NCBI RefSeq assembly: GCF_004352845.1
Contig: NZ_SJRX01000002.1
Coordinates: forward strand, 1-64,000
DNA length: 64,000 bases
DNA from: Luteimonas terricola
GTDB lineage: Bacteria > Pseudomonadota > Gammaproteobacteria > Xanthomonadales > Xanthomonadaceae
Direction of reading: 5' to 3'
The notes under the pieces were generated by a model. That model saw only the letters and a list, made by a program, of their open reading frames with translations, was not told where the DNA came from and did not search any database. Numbering within the stretch: the first letter of the stretch is position 1; every line of letters starts with the position of its first letter. Of the stretch, positions 17,841 to 26,363 are shown one piece after another. A program made the position numbers and the translations under genes.

Positions 17841-19060
17841 GACATTTGCAACTTTGGAATCACAGTAAGAAACTTGCCATTCCATTCCCGGATATAGGCT
17901 AGCTGTGCGGTAATTTCATCACGGAGGTTCCAGGGGAGGATCACCACGTAGTCTGGCTGGGTTTCGCGGATGCGGGCTTCAGACACCACAGGAATACGTG
18001 AGCCTGGCAGGAAGCGCCCCTGCTTGTGCGGCGACGCATCCACGACATAGGGGAGCAGGTCGGGGCGTACACCAGCATAATTGAGCAATGTGTTGCCTTT
18101 CGCCGCAGCGCCATACCCGGCGACTTTGCGGCCCAAGCGCCGTTTTTCAAGCAGGAACGCAAGCAGGTCGTTCTTGACCTCGTCCGCCTGGGCCTGGAAG
18201 CCACGGTAGTAGTCCATGGCGAGCATGCCGGCTGCACGTTCAACGTTGAGAATGGCCTCGACCGACGGCTGCTGTTCGAAGGCGCTGCTGTCGTGGGCAG
18301 CCCAGACACGCAGCGACCCGCCATGCGTGGTCAGGCGCTCTACATCCCAGATACGCAGGCCATGCTGGACAAGCGCGTTGAGTACCGTGTGCAGGGAGAA
18401 ATAGGAAAAGTGTTCGTGGTAGACGGTATCGAACTGGCGCTCCTCGATCAGGCGCTGCAGGTGAGGAAACTCGATCGACAGCGAGCCCTGCTGCGCCAGC
18501 ATGATCGCCAGTCCGGCGATAAAGTCATTGAGGTCAGGCACATGCGCAAGCACGTTATTGGCGACGATCAGCTCGGCGCCACCGCGTTCGCCAGCAAGCT
18601 CCCTGGCCAGCGCTTGGCCGAAAAATGCCTCAATGGTCTCGATACCGCGTCCACGTGAGACGGCAGCAGTCCCGGAGGTCGGCTCGATTCCGACGCAGGG
18701 AATGCCCTTGTCTGCCACGTACTGCAAGAGGTAGCCATCGTTTGAGGCAACTTCCAGTACCAGGCTTTCGTGTCCGAGACCGAGTCTGTTGGTGGCGGCA
18801 TCGACAAAGCCCCGCGCGTGTTCGAGCCACGAACTTGAGTATGAGGAAAAATAGGCGTAATCCGCCGGGAACAGGGCCTCGTGCGACTGCACCTCGTCGA
18901 CCTGCACCAAGAAGCATGCTCTGCAGGTGAACAGCTTCAGTGGGAACCAGGTCTCCGGTGCAGTGAGTGTCTCGGCCGTCAGGTAGGCGTTGGAAGGCGG
19001 TGCGCTTCCTAGATCAAGGAAAACATCGCGTAGCGGCGCGGAACACAGACGGCATCTCAC
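17837..19060 (-). CDS. SAM-dependent sugar C-methyltransferase (TylC3/NovU type)
   Basis: 407-residue enzyme with the three-part layout of sugar C-methyltransferases. An N-terminal zinc site is formed by C3/C6 and C46/C49 (MRCRLC and FTCRAC). A central SAM domain shows VLEVASNDGYLLQ. The C-terminal domain contains a second Rossmann-like motif (KVAGYGAAAKGNTLLN). The YHEHFSYFS motif holds the base pair of His and Glu typical of the family. Homologues place a methyl on C3 or C5 of nucleotide-linked 4-keto-6-deoxy sugars. Overlaps of four bases with both neighbours make it a core member of this pathway. Which carbon is methylated cannot be told. Confidence 0.92.
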   Translation of the reverse strand: MRCRLCSAPLRDVFLDLGSAPPSNAYLTAETLTAPETWFPLKLFTCRACFLVQVDEVQSHEALFPADYAYFSSYSSSWLEHARGFVDAATNRLGLGHESLVLEVASNDGYLLQYVADKGIPCVGIEPTSGTAAVSRGRGIETIEAFFGQALARELAGERGGAELIVANNVLAHVPDLNDFIAGLAIMLAQQGSLSIEFPHLQRLIEERQFDTVYHEHFSYFSLHTVLNALVQHGLRIWDVERLTTHGGSLRVWAAHDSSAFEQQPSVEAILNVERAAGMLAMDYYRGFQAQADEVKNDLLAFLLEKRRLGRKVAGYGAAAKGNTLLNYAGVRPDLLPYVVDASPHKQGRFLPGSRIPVVSEARIRETQPDYVVILPWNLRDEITAQLAYIREWNGKFLTVIPKLQMS

Positions 19061-19617
19061 GGCTGCAATCCCGCGAATTCATGGTCGATCAACGGGGCTG
19101 TGCGGTCCTTGTCCGAGATCAGGCTGATCGCCAACCGCCACTCGATTGCGAGTGCGGGGTCATCAGGGCGCAGACCACCTTCGTGTTCGCGCCTCCAGGG
19201 CGCGGTGTGCAGGTACAGAAGCTGCACGTTGTCGGTCAACGCCTGGAAGCCGTGCGCGAAGCCTTCCGGGATGAACACCTGCAAGGGCTTGTCAGCGTCG
19301 AGTTCAACGGCGTGCCAATGCAGGAAGGTCTTGGAGCCGGCGCGCAGATCGACCGCCACGTCGAACACGCGTCCGCGCAGGCAGCGGATCAACTTGGCTT
19401 CCGCGGCCGGTGGGCGTTGGTAGTGCATGCCGCGTACGGTGCCGCGCTGGTACGTCACGGATAGATTCACCTGCGGGATATCCTTGGATGGGTGCAGTTC
19501 ACGGAGCGAAGCTTCACAGAATACGCGCGTGAAGCTGCCCCGGTCGTCGTTGACCGATTTTGTTTCGACCACAACAAGTCCCGAAAGTGGCGTGGCGTGC
19601 AGCTTCATGCCGCCCAT
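19057..19617 (-). CDS. RmlC-like sugar 3,5-epimerase (CDP-keto-sugar epimerase)
   Basis: 186-residue cupin of the dTDP-4-dehydrorhamnose 3,5-epimerase family. The conserved RGMHYQ segment (His base), FDVAVDLR and FIPEGFAHGF are present. Because the operon makes CDP-sugars with RfbF and RfbG, the substrate is probably CDP-4-keto-6-deoxyglucose and not the dTDP form. Some relatives epimerise only C3 or C5, as in novobiocin-type sugar pathways. The ATG at 19617 overlaps the rfbG end by 13 bases; a second ATG nine bases later is possible. Confidence 0.88.
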   Translation of the reverse strand: MGGMKLHATPLSGLVVVETKSVNDDRGSFTRVFCEASLRELHPSKDIPQVNLSVTYQRGTVRGMHYQRPPAAEAKLIRCLRGRVFDVAVDLRAGSKTFLHWHAVELDADKPLQVFIPEGFAHGFQALTDNVQLLYLHTAPWRREHEGGLRPDDPALAIEWRLAISLISDKDRTAPLIDHEFAGLQP

Positions 19618-20705
19618 TCCAGTCCCGAGGAACGGGCATGCCGGATATAGTCGACGAGGTTGTCGCGGCTGTCGACGAAGCCATGCACATGGAAGTTTCG
19701 GTACCAGCCCATCGTGCGGGTGATGGTCATGTCTGCATCCCAGACCGGCCGCCAGCCGAGTCCGAGCGCGGCCTTGCCGCTGTCCAGTTGCAGTACGGCT
19801 GCCTCATGGAGGTGCTCCACTCCCGGGACCTGCACCGACACTCCGGGCCAGTGTTCCCGCAAGCGCTCGACCAGGGCAAGGACCGGGAGCGTTGCGCCGG
19901 GCGCGGGGCCGAAGTTCCAAGGGCCCTCCGCCGGCTCGCCGGCCAACAACGCCTGGCCAAGGCGCAGGTAGCCCGAGAGGGGCTCAAGCACGTGCTGCCA
20001 GGGGCGGATCGCATCCGGGTTCCGCACCTGCAAGGGTGTGCCGCGCGATGCGGCGCGGACAAGGTCGGGGACCAGTCGGTCCGCTGCCCAGTCACCGCCG
20101 CCGATCACGTTGCCTGCCCGCGCGGTGGCCAGGCGTGGCACCACCTTGCCCGTGCCGGTGAAAAAGCTGCGGCGATAGCTTTCGCTGACCAGCTCAGCGC
20201 AGGCCTTGGACGTGCTGTAGGGATCATGCCCGCCGAGCGCGTGTTCTTCCGAGTAGCCGCCAGTTGTCGCCTGCTCGAGATACACCTTGTCCGTGGTGGC
20301 GTTGACGACAGCCAGAACGCCGCTGATCTTGCGGATAGCCTCATACAGGCTCACCAAGCCGATGACATTGGTGGAGAAGGTGCCGACCGGATCAACGTAG
20401 CTGTGTCGCACCAGCGGTTGTGCTGCCAGATGGAAAACGACTTGCGGGCGGTGGTGCTGCACCGCTTCGTAGAGCTTCTCGGCGTGACGCAGATCGATGC
20501 GCTCGTCCGCAATCCCTTTCAGTGCAAGCAGATTCCAGTGCGACGGTTCGGTGTCAGGCGACAGCGCAATGCCCGCCACTTTGGCACCCATGGCCTGAAG
20601 CCAAAGGCACAACCATGAGCCCTTGAAACCGGTGTGCCCGGTGACCAGCACACGCATGCCCGCGTAGGCGCCGCCGAACAGGTGCTTCAATTCCAGGTCT
20701 TCCAA
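19605..20705 (-). CDS. rfbG: CDP-glucose 4,6-dehydratase
   Basis: 366-residue short-chain dehydrogenase. NAD-binding motif VLVTGHTGFKGSWLC, active site TTDKVY and the YSTSK Tyr-Lys pair are all seen; the FKGSW variant and overall length are typical of RfbG and separate it from dTDP- and GDP-sugar dehydratases. It converts CDP-glucose to CDP-4-keto-6-deoxyglucose, the branch point for the downstream enzymes. It overlaps the preceding rfbF by 19 bases and the epimerase by 13. Confidence 0.95.
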   Translation of the reverse strand: MEDLELKHLFGGAYAGMRVLVTGHTGFKGSWLCLWLQAMGAKVAGIALSPDTEPSHWNLLALKGIADERIDLRHAEKLYEAVQHHRPQVVFHLAAQPLVRHSYVDPVGTFSTNVIGLVSLYEAIRKISGVLAVVNATTDKVYLEQATTGGYSEEHALGGHDPYSTSKACAELVSESYRRSFFTGTGKVVPRLATARAGNVIGGGDWAADRLVPDLVRAASRGTPLQVRNPDAIRPWQHVLEPLSGYLRLGQALLAGEPAEGPWNFGPAPGATLPVLALVERLREHWPGVSVQVPGVEHLHEAAVLQLDSGKAALGLGWRPVWDADMTITRTMGWYRNFHVHGFVDSRDNLVDYIRHARSSGLEWAA

Positions 20706-21457
20706 GGTGCTGCACCGGTCTGCCAGAGCTCTTCAAGACGGGTGCGATCGCGCAGCGTATCCATGGGTTGCCAGAAGCCTCGGTGCAGGTAGGCGGACAG
20801 TTGCCCGTCTCGCGCAAGGTTTTCCAGCGGTTCGCGTTCCCAGACGGTGCCTTCACCGGCGATGTACTCGAACACGCCTGGCTCCAGGACGAAGAAACCA
20901 CCATTGATCCAAGTGCCATCCCCCTGAGGCTTCTCGGTGAACTGTGTGATGCGGCTGTCGTGGATGTCCAACGCACCGAAGCGGCCGGGTGGCTGCACGG
21001 CACCCACCGTCGCCAGCGTGCCACGTGAGCGGTGGAAGCCGAGTTCGGCAGTGATGTCGATATCCGACAGGCCATCCCCATAGGTGAAACAGAAAGTGTC
21101 ATCGTCCAGGTACTCCGCGACACGCAACAGGCGGCCTCCGGTCTGGGTGTCGTCGCCCGTATCGACCAGCGTGATCCGCCAGGGCTCAGCGTGCTTGTGG
21201 TGCACTGCCATGGTGTTGTCGCGCATATCCAGGGTGACGTCTGATGTGTGCAGGAAGTAGTTGGCGAAGTACTCCTTGACCAGATAGCCCTTGTAGCCCA
21301 AGCAGATCACGAATTCGTCGATCCCGTGGCGGGAATAGTGCTTGAGGATGTGCCAGAGAATCGGCTTTCCGCCGATCTCGACCATCGGCTTTGGGCGCAC
21401 AACGGTTTCCTCGCTCAGGCGAGTACCGAGACCACCGGCGAGGATGACTGCTTTCAT
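20687..21457 (-). CDS. rfbF: Glucose-1-phosphate cytidylyltransferase
   Basis: 256-residue nucleotidyltransferase that makes CDP-glucose from CTP and glucose-1-phosphate. The signature MKAVILAGGLGTRLSEET and RPKPMVEIGGKPILWHI are classic for RfbF; GDGLSDID holds the metal-binding aspartate. It is the first gene of the nine-gene minus-strand sugar operon (21457 to 12543), so the promoter should lie in the 150-base gap 21458-21607. I could not identify a convincing promoter there. Confidence 0.96.
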   Translation of the reverse strand: MKAVILAGGLGTRLSEETVVRPKPMVEIGGKPILWHILKHYSRHGIDEFVICLGYKGYLVKEYFANYFLHTSDVTLDMRDNTMAVHHKHAEPWRITLVDTGDDTQTGGRLLRVAEYLDDDTFCFTYGDGLSDIDITAELGFHRSRGTLATVGAVQPPGRFGALDIHDSRITQFTEKPQGDGTWINGGFFVLEPGVFEYIAGEGTVWEREPLENLARDGQLSAYLHRGFWQPMDTLRDRTRLEELWQTGAAPWKTWN

Positions 21458-21607
21458 GGGCGCAAGGTATCAGGTGGGAAGATGGTGCGGCAGGGAAGGA
21501 TGGTTTGGCAGTGGTGCCAGCAGCTTGGATATCCGGCCTCTCAAATGGCGTCTGTGCCAAAGCTCGGCTACTTGCCGCGCCCATGCGCTGGTGGTAATCA
21601 TCGTTGC

Positions 21608-23533
21608 CTACGCGGCGGACACGTCGCGCGCGTCGGGGTCCTTGAGGCGCAGTACATAGATCAGCGTTGGGAACACTCGCCGCAGCAAACCGAAAGCCCA
21701 ATCTGGAACATGCCGGAGGAAAGCGCGGTAAGCAAGCGCCCGTGGACGTTCCAACTCGTAAGTCAGGCGCAGCGCTCCGCCGTGCAACTGTGCGTGCTCA
21801 AAACCAACGGTATCGAGCAGAGCCTCCAGCTCCGGCACGGTCAGCGGCCGACAATCATATTCGGTACCTCGCCTACGCCAACGCAGGTACGGCGTCCGCC
21901 AGTGTGGTGGCAGCCAGCTTAGGAATGCCAGCCCATAGTGTGGCTCGACCAACATCCAACGGTTAGGCACCGCCAGGTAGATGCGCCCCGAAGGCGCGAG
22001 AACGCGCCGCAATTCCTCGAGGTGGCTCTTCTGGGCACCCATGTCACCCACGTGCTCGATAACGTGATTGCTGATGACAGCATCGAATGCAGCATCTGCG
22101 AAGGGCAGTCCGGTATCTTCGACGCGCGTGAACTGGTAACCGCCGTGGACCTGGCGTGCATCCTCGACATCCACTGCTTCGACGTCGAACGCGATTGTCG
22201 GATGAGTGCCGAAGTAGTGCGCGATCCCACCCGAGCCGCAACCGACCTCCAGCAGCCGGAGCGGTCGCTCGCGCGCACCCAGTTCCAGCAACGCTTCGAT
22301 CTTTCGTGCCTTGGCGTTGCGGCTCTGCAAGTCTAGTACTGCGTGGCCGCGGTGGCCATCTTCCGTAAGCCGATCGCCGCGCAAGATTGCATCCACATGA
22401 TCGTGCAACCGCGTTTCGAACTGTTCCCAAGCGAACCCTCGCGCAAAAACGCGTGCTGACGCGCGCAGAGGCGCGTCGGGGCCGTCGTGGAGGATGTCGC
22501 ACACCCGCCGCGCAAACCCTGCGTAATCGTTCGGTGCCAGCAGGTTGCCGCTGACACCATCCCTGACCGCATCCGGTACGCCGCCGACCGCGAACGCGAC
22601 GGTGGGGACGCCATGCGCCGCCGCCTCGATCGCGACCATTCCGAACCCCTCGACATCCCCGGGCACCTGTCGCACAGGAAAAACATGCACGTCGGCCGCC
22701 GCATAGGCCTCTGCCAGGGTTGCTTCGCCGCACGGCCCCAAGCGTGTGACGTGGTGGGACAGCCCCTGCCCGGCTGCCGCACGCGCCAATGCGTCCACGG
22801 GATCCTCGCTACTTCGTCGGAGGGCGTCCGGCGCATCATCGCCGACGAGCACCAGGCGCGCTCCGGGATATCGCGCCACGATCGCGGGAAGCGCCTGCTC
22901 GACCAAGGCGGCCAAGCCCTTCCGCTCCGTCAGACGGCCAACGCTGAGCAAAAGAGGGCCATCACCCAAGCCAAAGCGCGTACGAAAGCCCTTGGAGTCG
23001 ATGGCGACGCCTTGCGGCAAGGATGTCCCGGGATGCACGACCGCCACGTTGCCTCCTGCCACACCTGCCCGCGCGGCGAGATCGGCGGTATTGGCGCTGT
23101 TTGCCAGTGCGCCGTCGAGTCGTCGCAACATCGGCAGCCACATCATGCGGTAGACCAGGTGCGTCGCCACGATATCGAGGCCATGGATGTAGGCGGCAGA
23201 CTTGGCCCGTGCCCGCCACGCCGCATACACTGCCGCCGGCGCCATCAGTCCGCTGCCGGCCACCACCAGGTCGAAAGGGTTTGCCGTGAGCCGATGTGCA
23301 AGCAGCATCGAGCGGACCAGGAACCGCCACAGTGGCGCGACCGGGATTTCATGCACTTGGACGCCTGTCGGCAAGCTGTCCCCACATCCCATTGGACCCA
23401 CGACTAGCAACTCCGCGCGCTTGGCAAGCGCCGTCGCTACGCGCTGGTTTAGTCGTTCCATCCCGCCTCGCAGCGGCGGCAAATTGCGCGTAAGAAGAAG
23501 AATGCGCGGGCGGGACTCGCCAGGTTCAGGCAT
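21608..23533 (-). CDS. Fusion of GT4 glycosyltransferase and SAM methyltransferase
   Basis: 641-residue two-domain protein. Residues about 1-385 form a GT-B glycosyltransferase: N-terminal ILLLTRNLPPLRGGMERLN and C-terminal LLSVGRLTERKGLAALVEQ with an EGFGMVAIEAAAHGVPTVA motif. Residues about 410-641 form a class I methyltransferase: LRLLEVGCGSGGIAHYFG and VISNHVIEHVGDM. The two domains read through in one frame with a short linker and no internal start with a ribosome site. The likely role is sugar transfer followed by methylation, perhaps a chain-capping reaction. A 150-base gap separates it from the rfbF operon; the GT2 gene upstream overlaps it by eight bases. Confidence 0.9.
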   Translation of the reverse strand: MPEPGESRPRILLLTRNLPPLRGGMERLNQRVATALAKRAELLVVGPMGCGDSLPTGVQVHEIPVAPLWRFLVRSMLLAHRLTANPFDLVVAGSGLMAPAAVYAAWRARAKSAAYIHGLDIVATHLVYRMMWLPMLRRLDGALANSANTADLAARAGVAGGNVAVVHPGTSLPQGVAIDSKGFRTRFGLGDGPLLLSVGRLTERKGLAALVEQALPAIVARYPGARLVLVGDDAPDALRRSSEDPVDALARAAAGQGLSHHVTRLGPCGEATLAEAYAAADVHVFPVRQVPGDVEGFGMVAIEAAAHGVPTVAFAVGGVPDAVRDGVSGNLLAPNDYAGFARRVCDILHDGPDAPLRASARVFARGFAWEQFETRLHDHVDAILRGDRLTEDGHRGHAVLDLQSRNAKARKIEALLELGARERPLRLLEVGCGSGGIAHYFGTHPTIAFDVEAVDVEDARQVHGGYQFTRVEDTGLPFADAAFDAVISNHVIEHVGDMGAQKSHLEELRRVLAPSGRIYLAVPNRWMLVEPHYGLAFLSWLPPHWRTPYLRWRRRGTEYDCRPLTVPELEALLDTVGFEHAQLHGGALRLTYELERPRALAYRAFLRHVPDWAFGLLRRVFPTLIYVLRLKDPDARDVSAA

Positions 23534-24377
23534 CGCGCCGGTACGTCAGACTTGTGATCTGCTCAGAGACCAACCCAATGAGGAAAATAATCACCGATGC
23601 GCTGAACATAAGCATGCTCATGTTCGTGAAGCGACCTTGGGTAATGTACGTGTATACGTAGTAGCCCAGCCCCACCAGGAAGAACGCCCCGGCGCTTGGT
23701 GCGAACAACTTGAGTGGCGAGTAGAGCGTAGCGATCTTGAAGATGATCAGCAAAAAGCGGATCCCATCCCGGATTGGTCTGATGTGGCTGATGCCAATGC
23801 GCTTGGCCACCGGAATCGGCACATACGCCACCGGGTACGCGCTTCGAAAGAAGGCCATTGTGCTGGTTGTGGGGTAGCTGAAGCCGTTTGGCAACAGGTG
23901 AATGAATTCTTTGAACTTGTCTGACCTGGCTACGCGAAAGCCGGACGTCAGGTCCTTCACATCGAACCCGGTCATACGGCTGGCCAACCAGTTGTAGAAG
24001 GCGTTTGCCGCACCTCGACTCACGCCGGCTTGCCCGGACCAATCCCGTGCGCCCACCACCATGTCGAAGCCCTGCTCAAGCCGGGCCAGCAGGGTCGGGA
24101 TATGGGCTGGATCATGCTGGCCATCGGCATCCATGAACACCAGTACCTCACCAAAGGCCGCGCGCGCGCCGCGCTTGATCGCCGCGCCATTGCCCATCGA
24201 ATACGGCAATGACAGCACCCGCGCGCCATGCGCGGCAGCGACCGTAGCGGTATCGTCGCCTGAGCCATCATCCACTACGATCACTTCGGCATCGGGCAGC
24301 AGTGCCCTTAACGTAGGCAGGGTGCGCCGAAGGCCGTCGGCCTCGTTCTTGGCGGGCAGGATGACTGAAATTCGCAT
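23526..24377 (-). CDS. Membrane-anchored GT2 glycosyltransferase (DPM1/GtrB type)
   Basis: 283-residue protein. The N-terminal GT-A domain opens RISVILPAKNEADGLRRTL and has VIVVDDGSGDDT and VFMDADGQHDP motifs. The last 70 residues hold two hydrophobic membrane helices (LFAPSAGAFFLVGLGYYVY and the SASVIIFLIGLV segment). This is the layout of polyprenyl-phosphate sugar synthases such as GtrB and DPM1, which make undecaprenyl-phosphate-linked donors for GT-C enzymes. The ATG at 24377 has a GGGGA site four bases before it and is preferred over one 18 bases upstream. If it feeds the GT-C-like protein at 9082, both halves of a flip-and-transfer pathway are present. Confidence 0.88.
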   Translation of the reverse strand: MRISVILPAKNEADGLRRTLPTLRALLPDAEVIVVDDGSGDDTATVAAAHGARVLSLPYSMGNGAAIKRGARAAFGEVLVFMDADGQHDPAHIPTLLARLEQGFDMVVGARDWSGQAGVSRGAANAFYNWLASRMTGFDVKDLTSGFRVARSDKFKEFIHLLPNGFSYPTTSTMAFFRSAYPVAYVPIPVAKRIGISHIRPIRDGIRFLLIIFKIATLYSPLKLFAPSAGAFFLVGLGYYVYTYITQGRFTNMSMLMFSASVIIFLIGLVSEQITSLTYRRDA

Positions 24378-24457
24378 GAGATCCCCTTTGCCCAAGGGTA
24401 GCCGGAAATCTCCGGCGGCGGCAGCCGCCCGTCCATAGCGTGACCCATGTCCGCCTA

Positions 24458-24473
24458 TGGCACACAGGATGCT
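24458..24473 (+). promoter_or_regulatory. Putative sigma-54 promoter of pilB
   Basis: TGGCACACAGGATGCT has TGGCAC and TGCT elements at the RpoN spacing, with two mismatches to the full consensus. The predicted start of transcription is about 20 bases before the pilB ATG, whose ribosome site GGAGG falls inside the short leader. The fit of promoter, leader and ribosome site is good. Confidence 0.65.
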
Positions 24474-24506
24474 TGCGGTAAAGTCTGCCCATCGTGGAGG
24501 AACCCA

Positions 24507-26231
24507 ATGAACGCAGTCGTATCAGCCAACCTGGTCGGCATCACCGGTATCGCCCGCCGCCTGGTCCTTGACGGAGTCTTGGACGAGGCCGCCGCCCGCG
24601 AGGCGTTGGACAAGGCCACCAAGGAGCGCAAGCCCGTCGCGCTGTACCTGCGCGAGGCCAAACTGGTCACGACGGCCCAGATGGCCGCGGCGAACTCCAT
24701 GGAGTTCGGCATGCCGGTGTTCGATCCATCGGTCATGGACGGCAGCATGAGCGCGATCAAGCTGGTCAGCGACGAGCTGCTGTCCAAGCACACCATCCTT
24801 CCCCTGTTCAAGCGCGGCGGCAAGCTGTTCGTGGGCACCACCGACCCCACCAACACCCATGCCCTGGACGAGGTGAAGTTCCACACCAACCTGGTGGTGG
24901 AGCCCATCCTGGTGGACGAGGACAAGATCCGCCGCTGCATGGAGCTGTGGCAGGACGCCGGGGACAGCTTCGGCGACGCCTTGCAGGACTCGGAAGGCTT
25001 GGACAACCTCGACATCAGCGGAGGCGAGGACGAGGGCGGTGATTCCGGCGTCGACGCCAAGGGCGACGACACCCCGGTGGTCAAGTTCGTCAACAAGGTC
25101 CTGATCGATGCCATCAAGAAGGGGGCATCGGACATCCATTTCGAGCCATATGAGGACGATTTCCGCGTCCGCCTGCGCATCGACGGCATCCTCAAGCAGG
25201 CCGCCAAGATGCCGGTGAAGCTGAACCAGCGGATCACTGCGCGCCTGAAAGTCATGGCCCAGCTGGACATCGCTGAAAAGCGCGTGCCACAGGACGGCCG
25301 CATCAAGCTCAACCTGAGCAAGACCAAACAGATCGACTTCCGCGTCAGCACCCTGCCGACCCTGTTCGGCGAAAAGGTGGTGCTGCGTATCCTGGACGGC
25401 AGCGCCGCGAAGCTGGGCATCGAGAAGCTGGGCTACGAGCCGGAGCAGCAGAAGATCTTCCTCGATGCCATCCACAAGCCCTACGGGATGGTGCTGGTCA
25501 CCGGCCCCACCGGCTCGGGCAAGACGGTCAGCCTGTACACGGCGCTCGGCATCCTGAACGACGACATGCGCAACATCTCGACTGTTGAGGATCCGGTGGA
25601 AATCCGCCTGCCCGGCGTGAACCAGGTGCAGCAGAACGTCAAGCGTGGCATGACCTTCGCCGCGGCCCTGCGCAGCTTCCTGCGCCAGGACCCGGACATC
25701 ATCATGGTCGGCGAGATCCGCGACCTGGAAACCGCCGAGATCGCCATCAAGGCCGCCCAGACAGGCCACATGGTGCTTTCCACCCTGCACACCAACGACG
25801 CCCCGCAAACGATCGCCCGCTTGATGAACATGGGCATCGCGCCCTACAACATCACCAGCTCCGTCACCGTGGTGGTGGCCCAGCGCCTGTGCCGCCGGCT
25901 CTGCCCCAAGTGCAAGCGGCCGCAGGACCTGCCCGACAACGCCCTGCTGGCCGAAGGCTTTACCGCCGACGAGATCCACGCGGGTTTCACGATCTACGAG
26001 GCTGTGGGCTGCGACGAGTGCACCGGTGGCTACAAGGGCCGGGTGGGCATCTACCAGGTGCTGCCGATGAGCGACGAGATCCAGACCATCGTGCTGCAGG
26101 GAGGCAACGCGCTGCAGATCGCCGAGGTGGCGAAGGCAGCAGGGGTGAAGGACCTGCGCCAGTCGGCGCTGCTGAAGGCGAGGAACGGGCTGACGAGTCT
26201 GGCCGAGATCAACCGGATTACGGTCGACTGA
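24507..26231 (+). CDS. pilB: Type IV pilus extension ATPase PilB
   Basis: 574-residue GspE/PilB-family hexameric ATPase that drives pilin polymerisation at the inner membrane. The N-terminal domain (to about 150) is the PilZ/c-di-GMP-responsive N1 type. Walker A is GPTGSGKTVSLYTA, the Asp box and Walker B follow (DPDIIMVGEIRD), then the His box (LSTLHTND). A zinc-binding cysteine set is present (RLCPKCKRP and GCDECTGG). The ATG at 24507 follows GGAGG by seven bases. Placed before pilC and pilD as in other gammaproteobacteria. Adjacent sigma-54 site suggests co-control with pilin. Confidence 0.97.
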   Translation: MNAVVSANLVGITGIARRLVLDGVLDEAAAREALDKATKERKPVALYLREAKLVTTAQMAAANSMEFGMPVFDPSVMDGSMSAIKLVSDELLSKHTILPLFKRGGKLFVGTTDPTNTHALDEVKFHTNLVVEPILVDEDKIRRCMELWQDAGDSFGDALQDSEGLDNLDISGGEDEGGDSGVDAKGDDTPVVKFVNKVLIDAIKKGASDIHFEPYEDDFRVRLRIDGILKQAAKMPVKLNQRITARLKVMAQLDIAEKRVPQDGRIKLNLSKTKQIDFRVSTLPTLFGEKVVLRILDGSAAKLGIEKLGYEPEQQKIFLDAIHKPYGMVLVTGPTGSGKTVSLYTALGILNDDMRNISTVEDPVEIRLPGVNQVQQNVKRGMTFAAALRSFLRQDPDIIMVGEIRDLETAEIAIKAAQTGHMVLSTLHTNDAPQTIARLMNMGIAPYNITSSVTVVVAQRLCRRLCPKCKRPQDLPDNALLAEGFTADEIHAGFTIYEAVGCDECTGGYKGRVGIYQVLPMSDEIQTIVLQGGNALQIAEVAKAAGVKDLRQSALLKARNGLTSLAEINRITVD

Positions 26232-26363
26232 GTGTTTTGCGGCTGAAGGAAAGGTCGGAACCCGGAGCGGCGTCACAAACGGAAATTTCACTTTCCGCCG
26301 CAAGGGTTTAGGATGGACTCTTGCGGCCTGGTCGGGGTTCCGGGCCTTTAGGGGAGTCTGAAC

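Noticed and set aside
26310-26325. Sigma-54-like sequence before pilC
   Set aside because: GG and TTGC have correct spacing but the CAC element is missing; too weak to list as a promoter.
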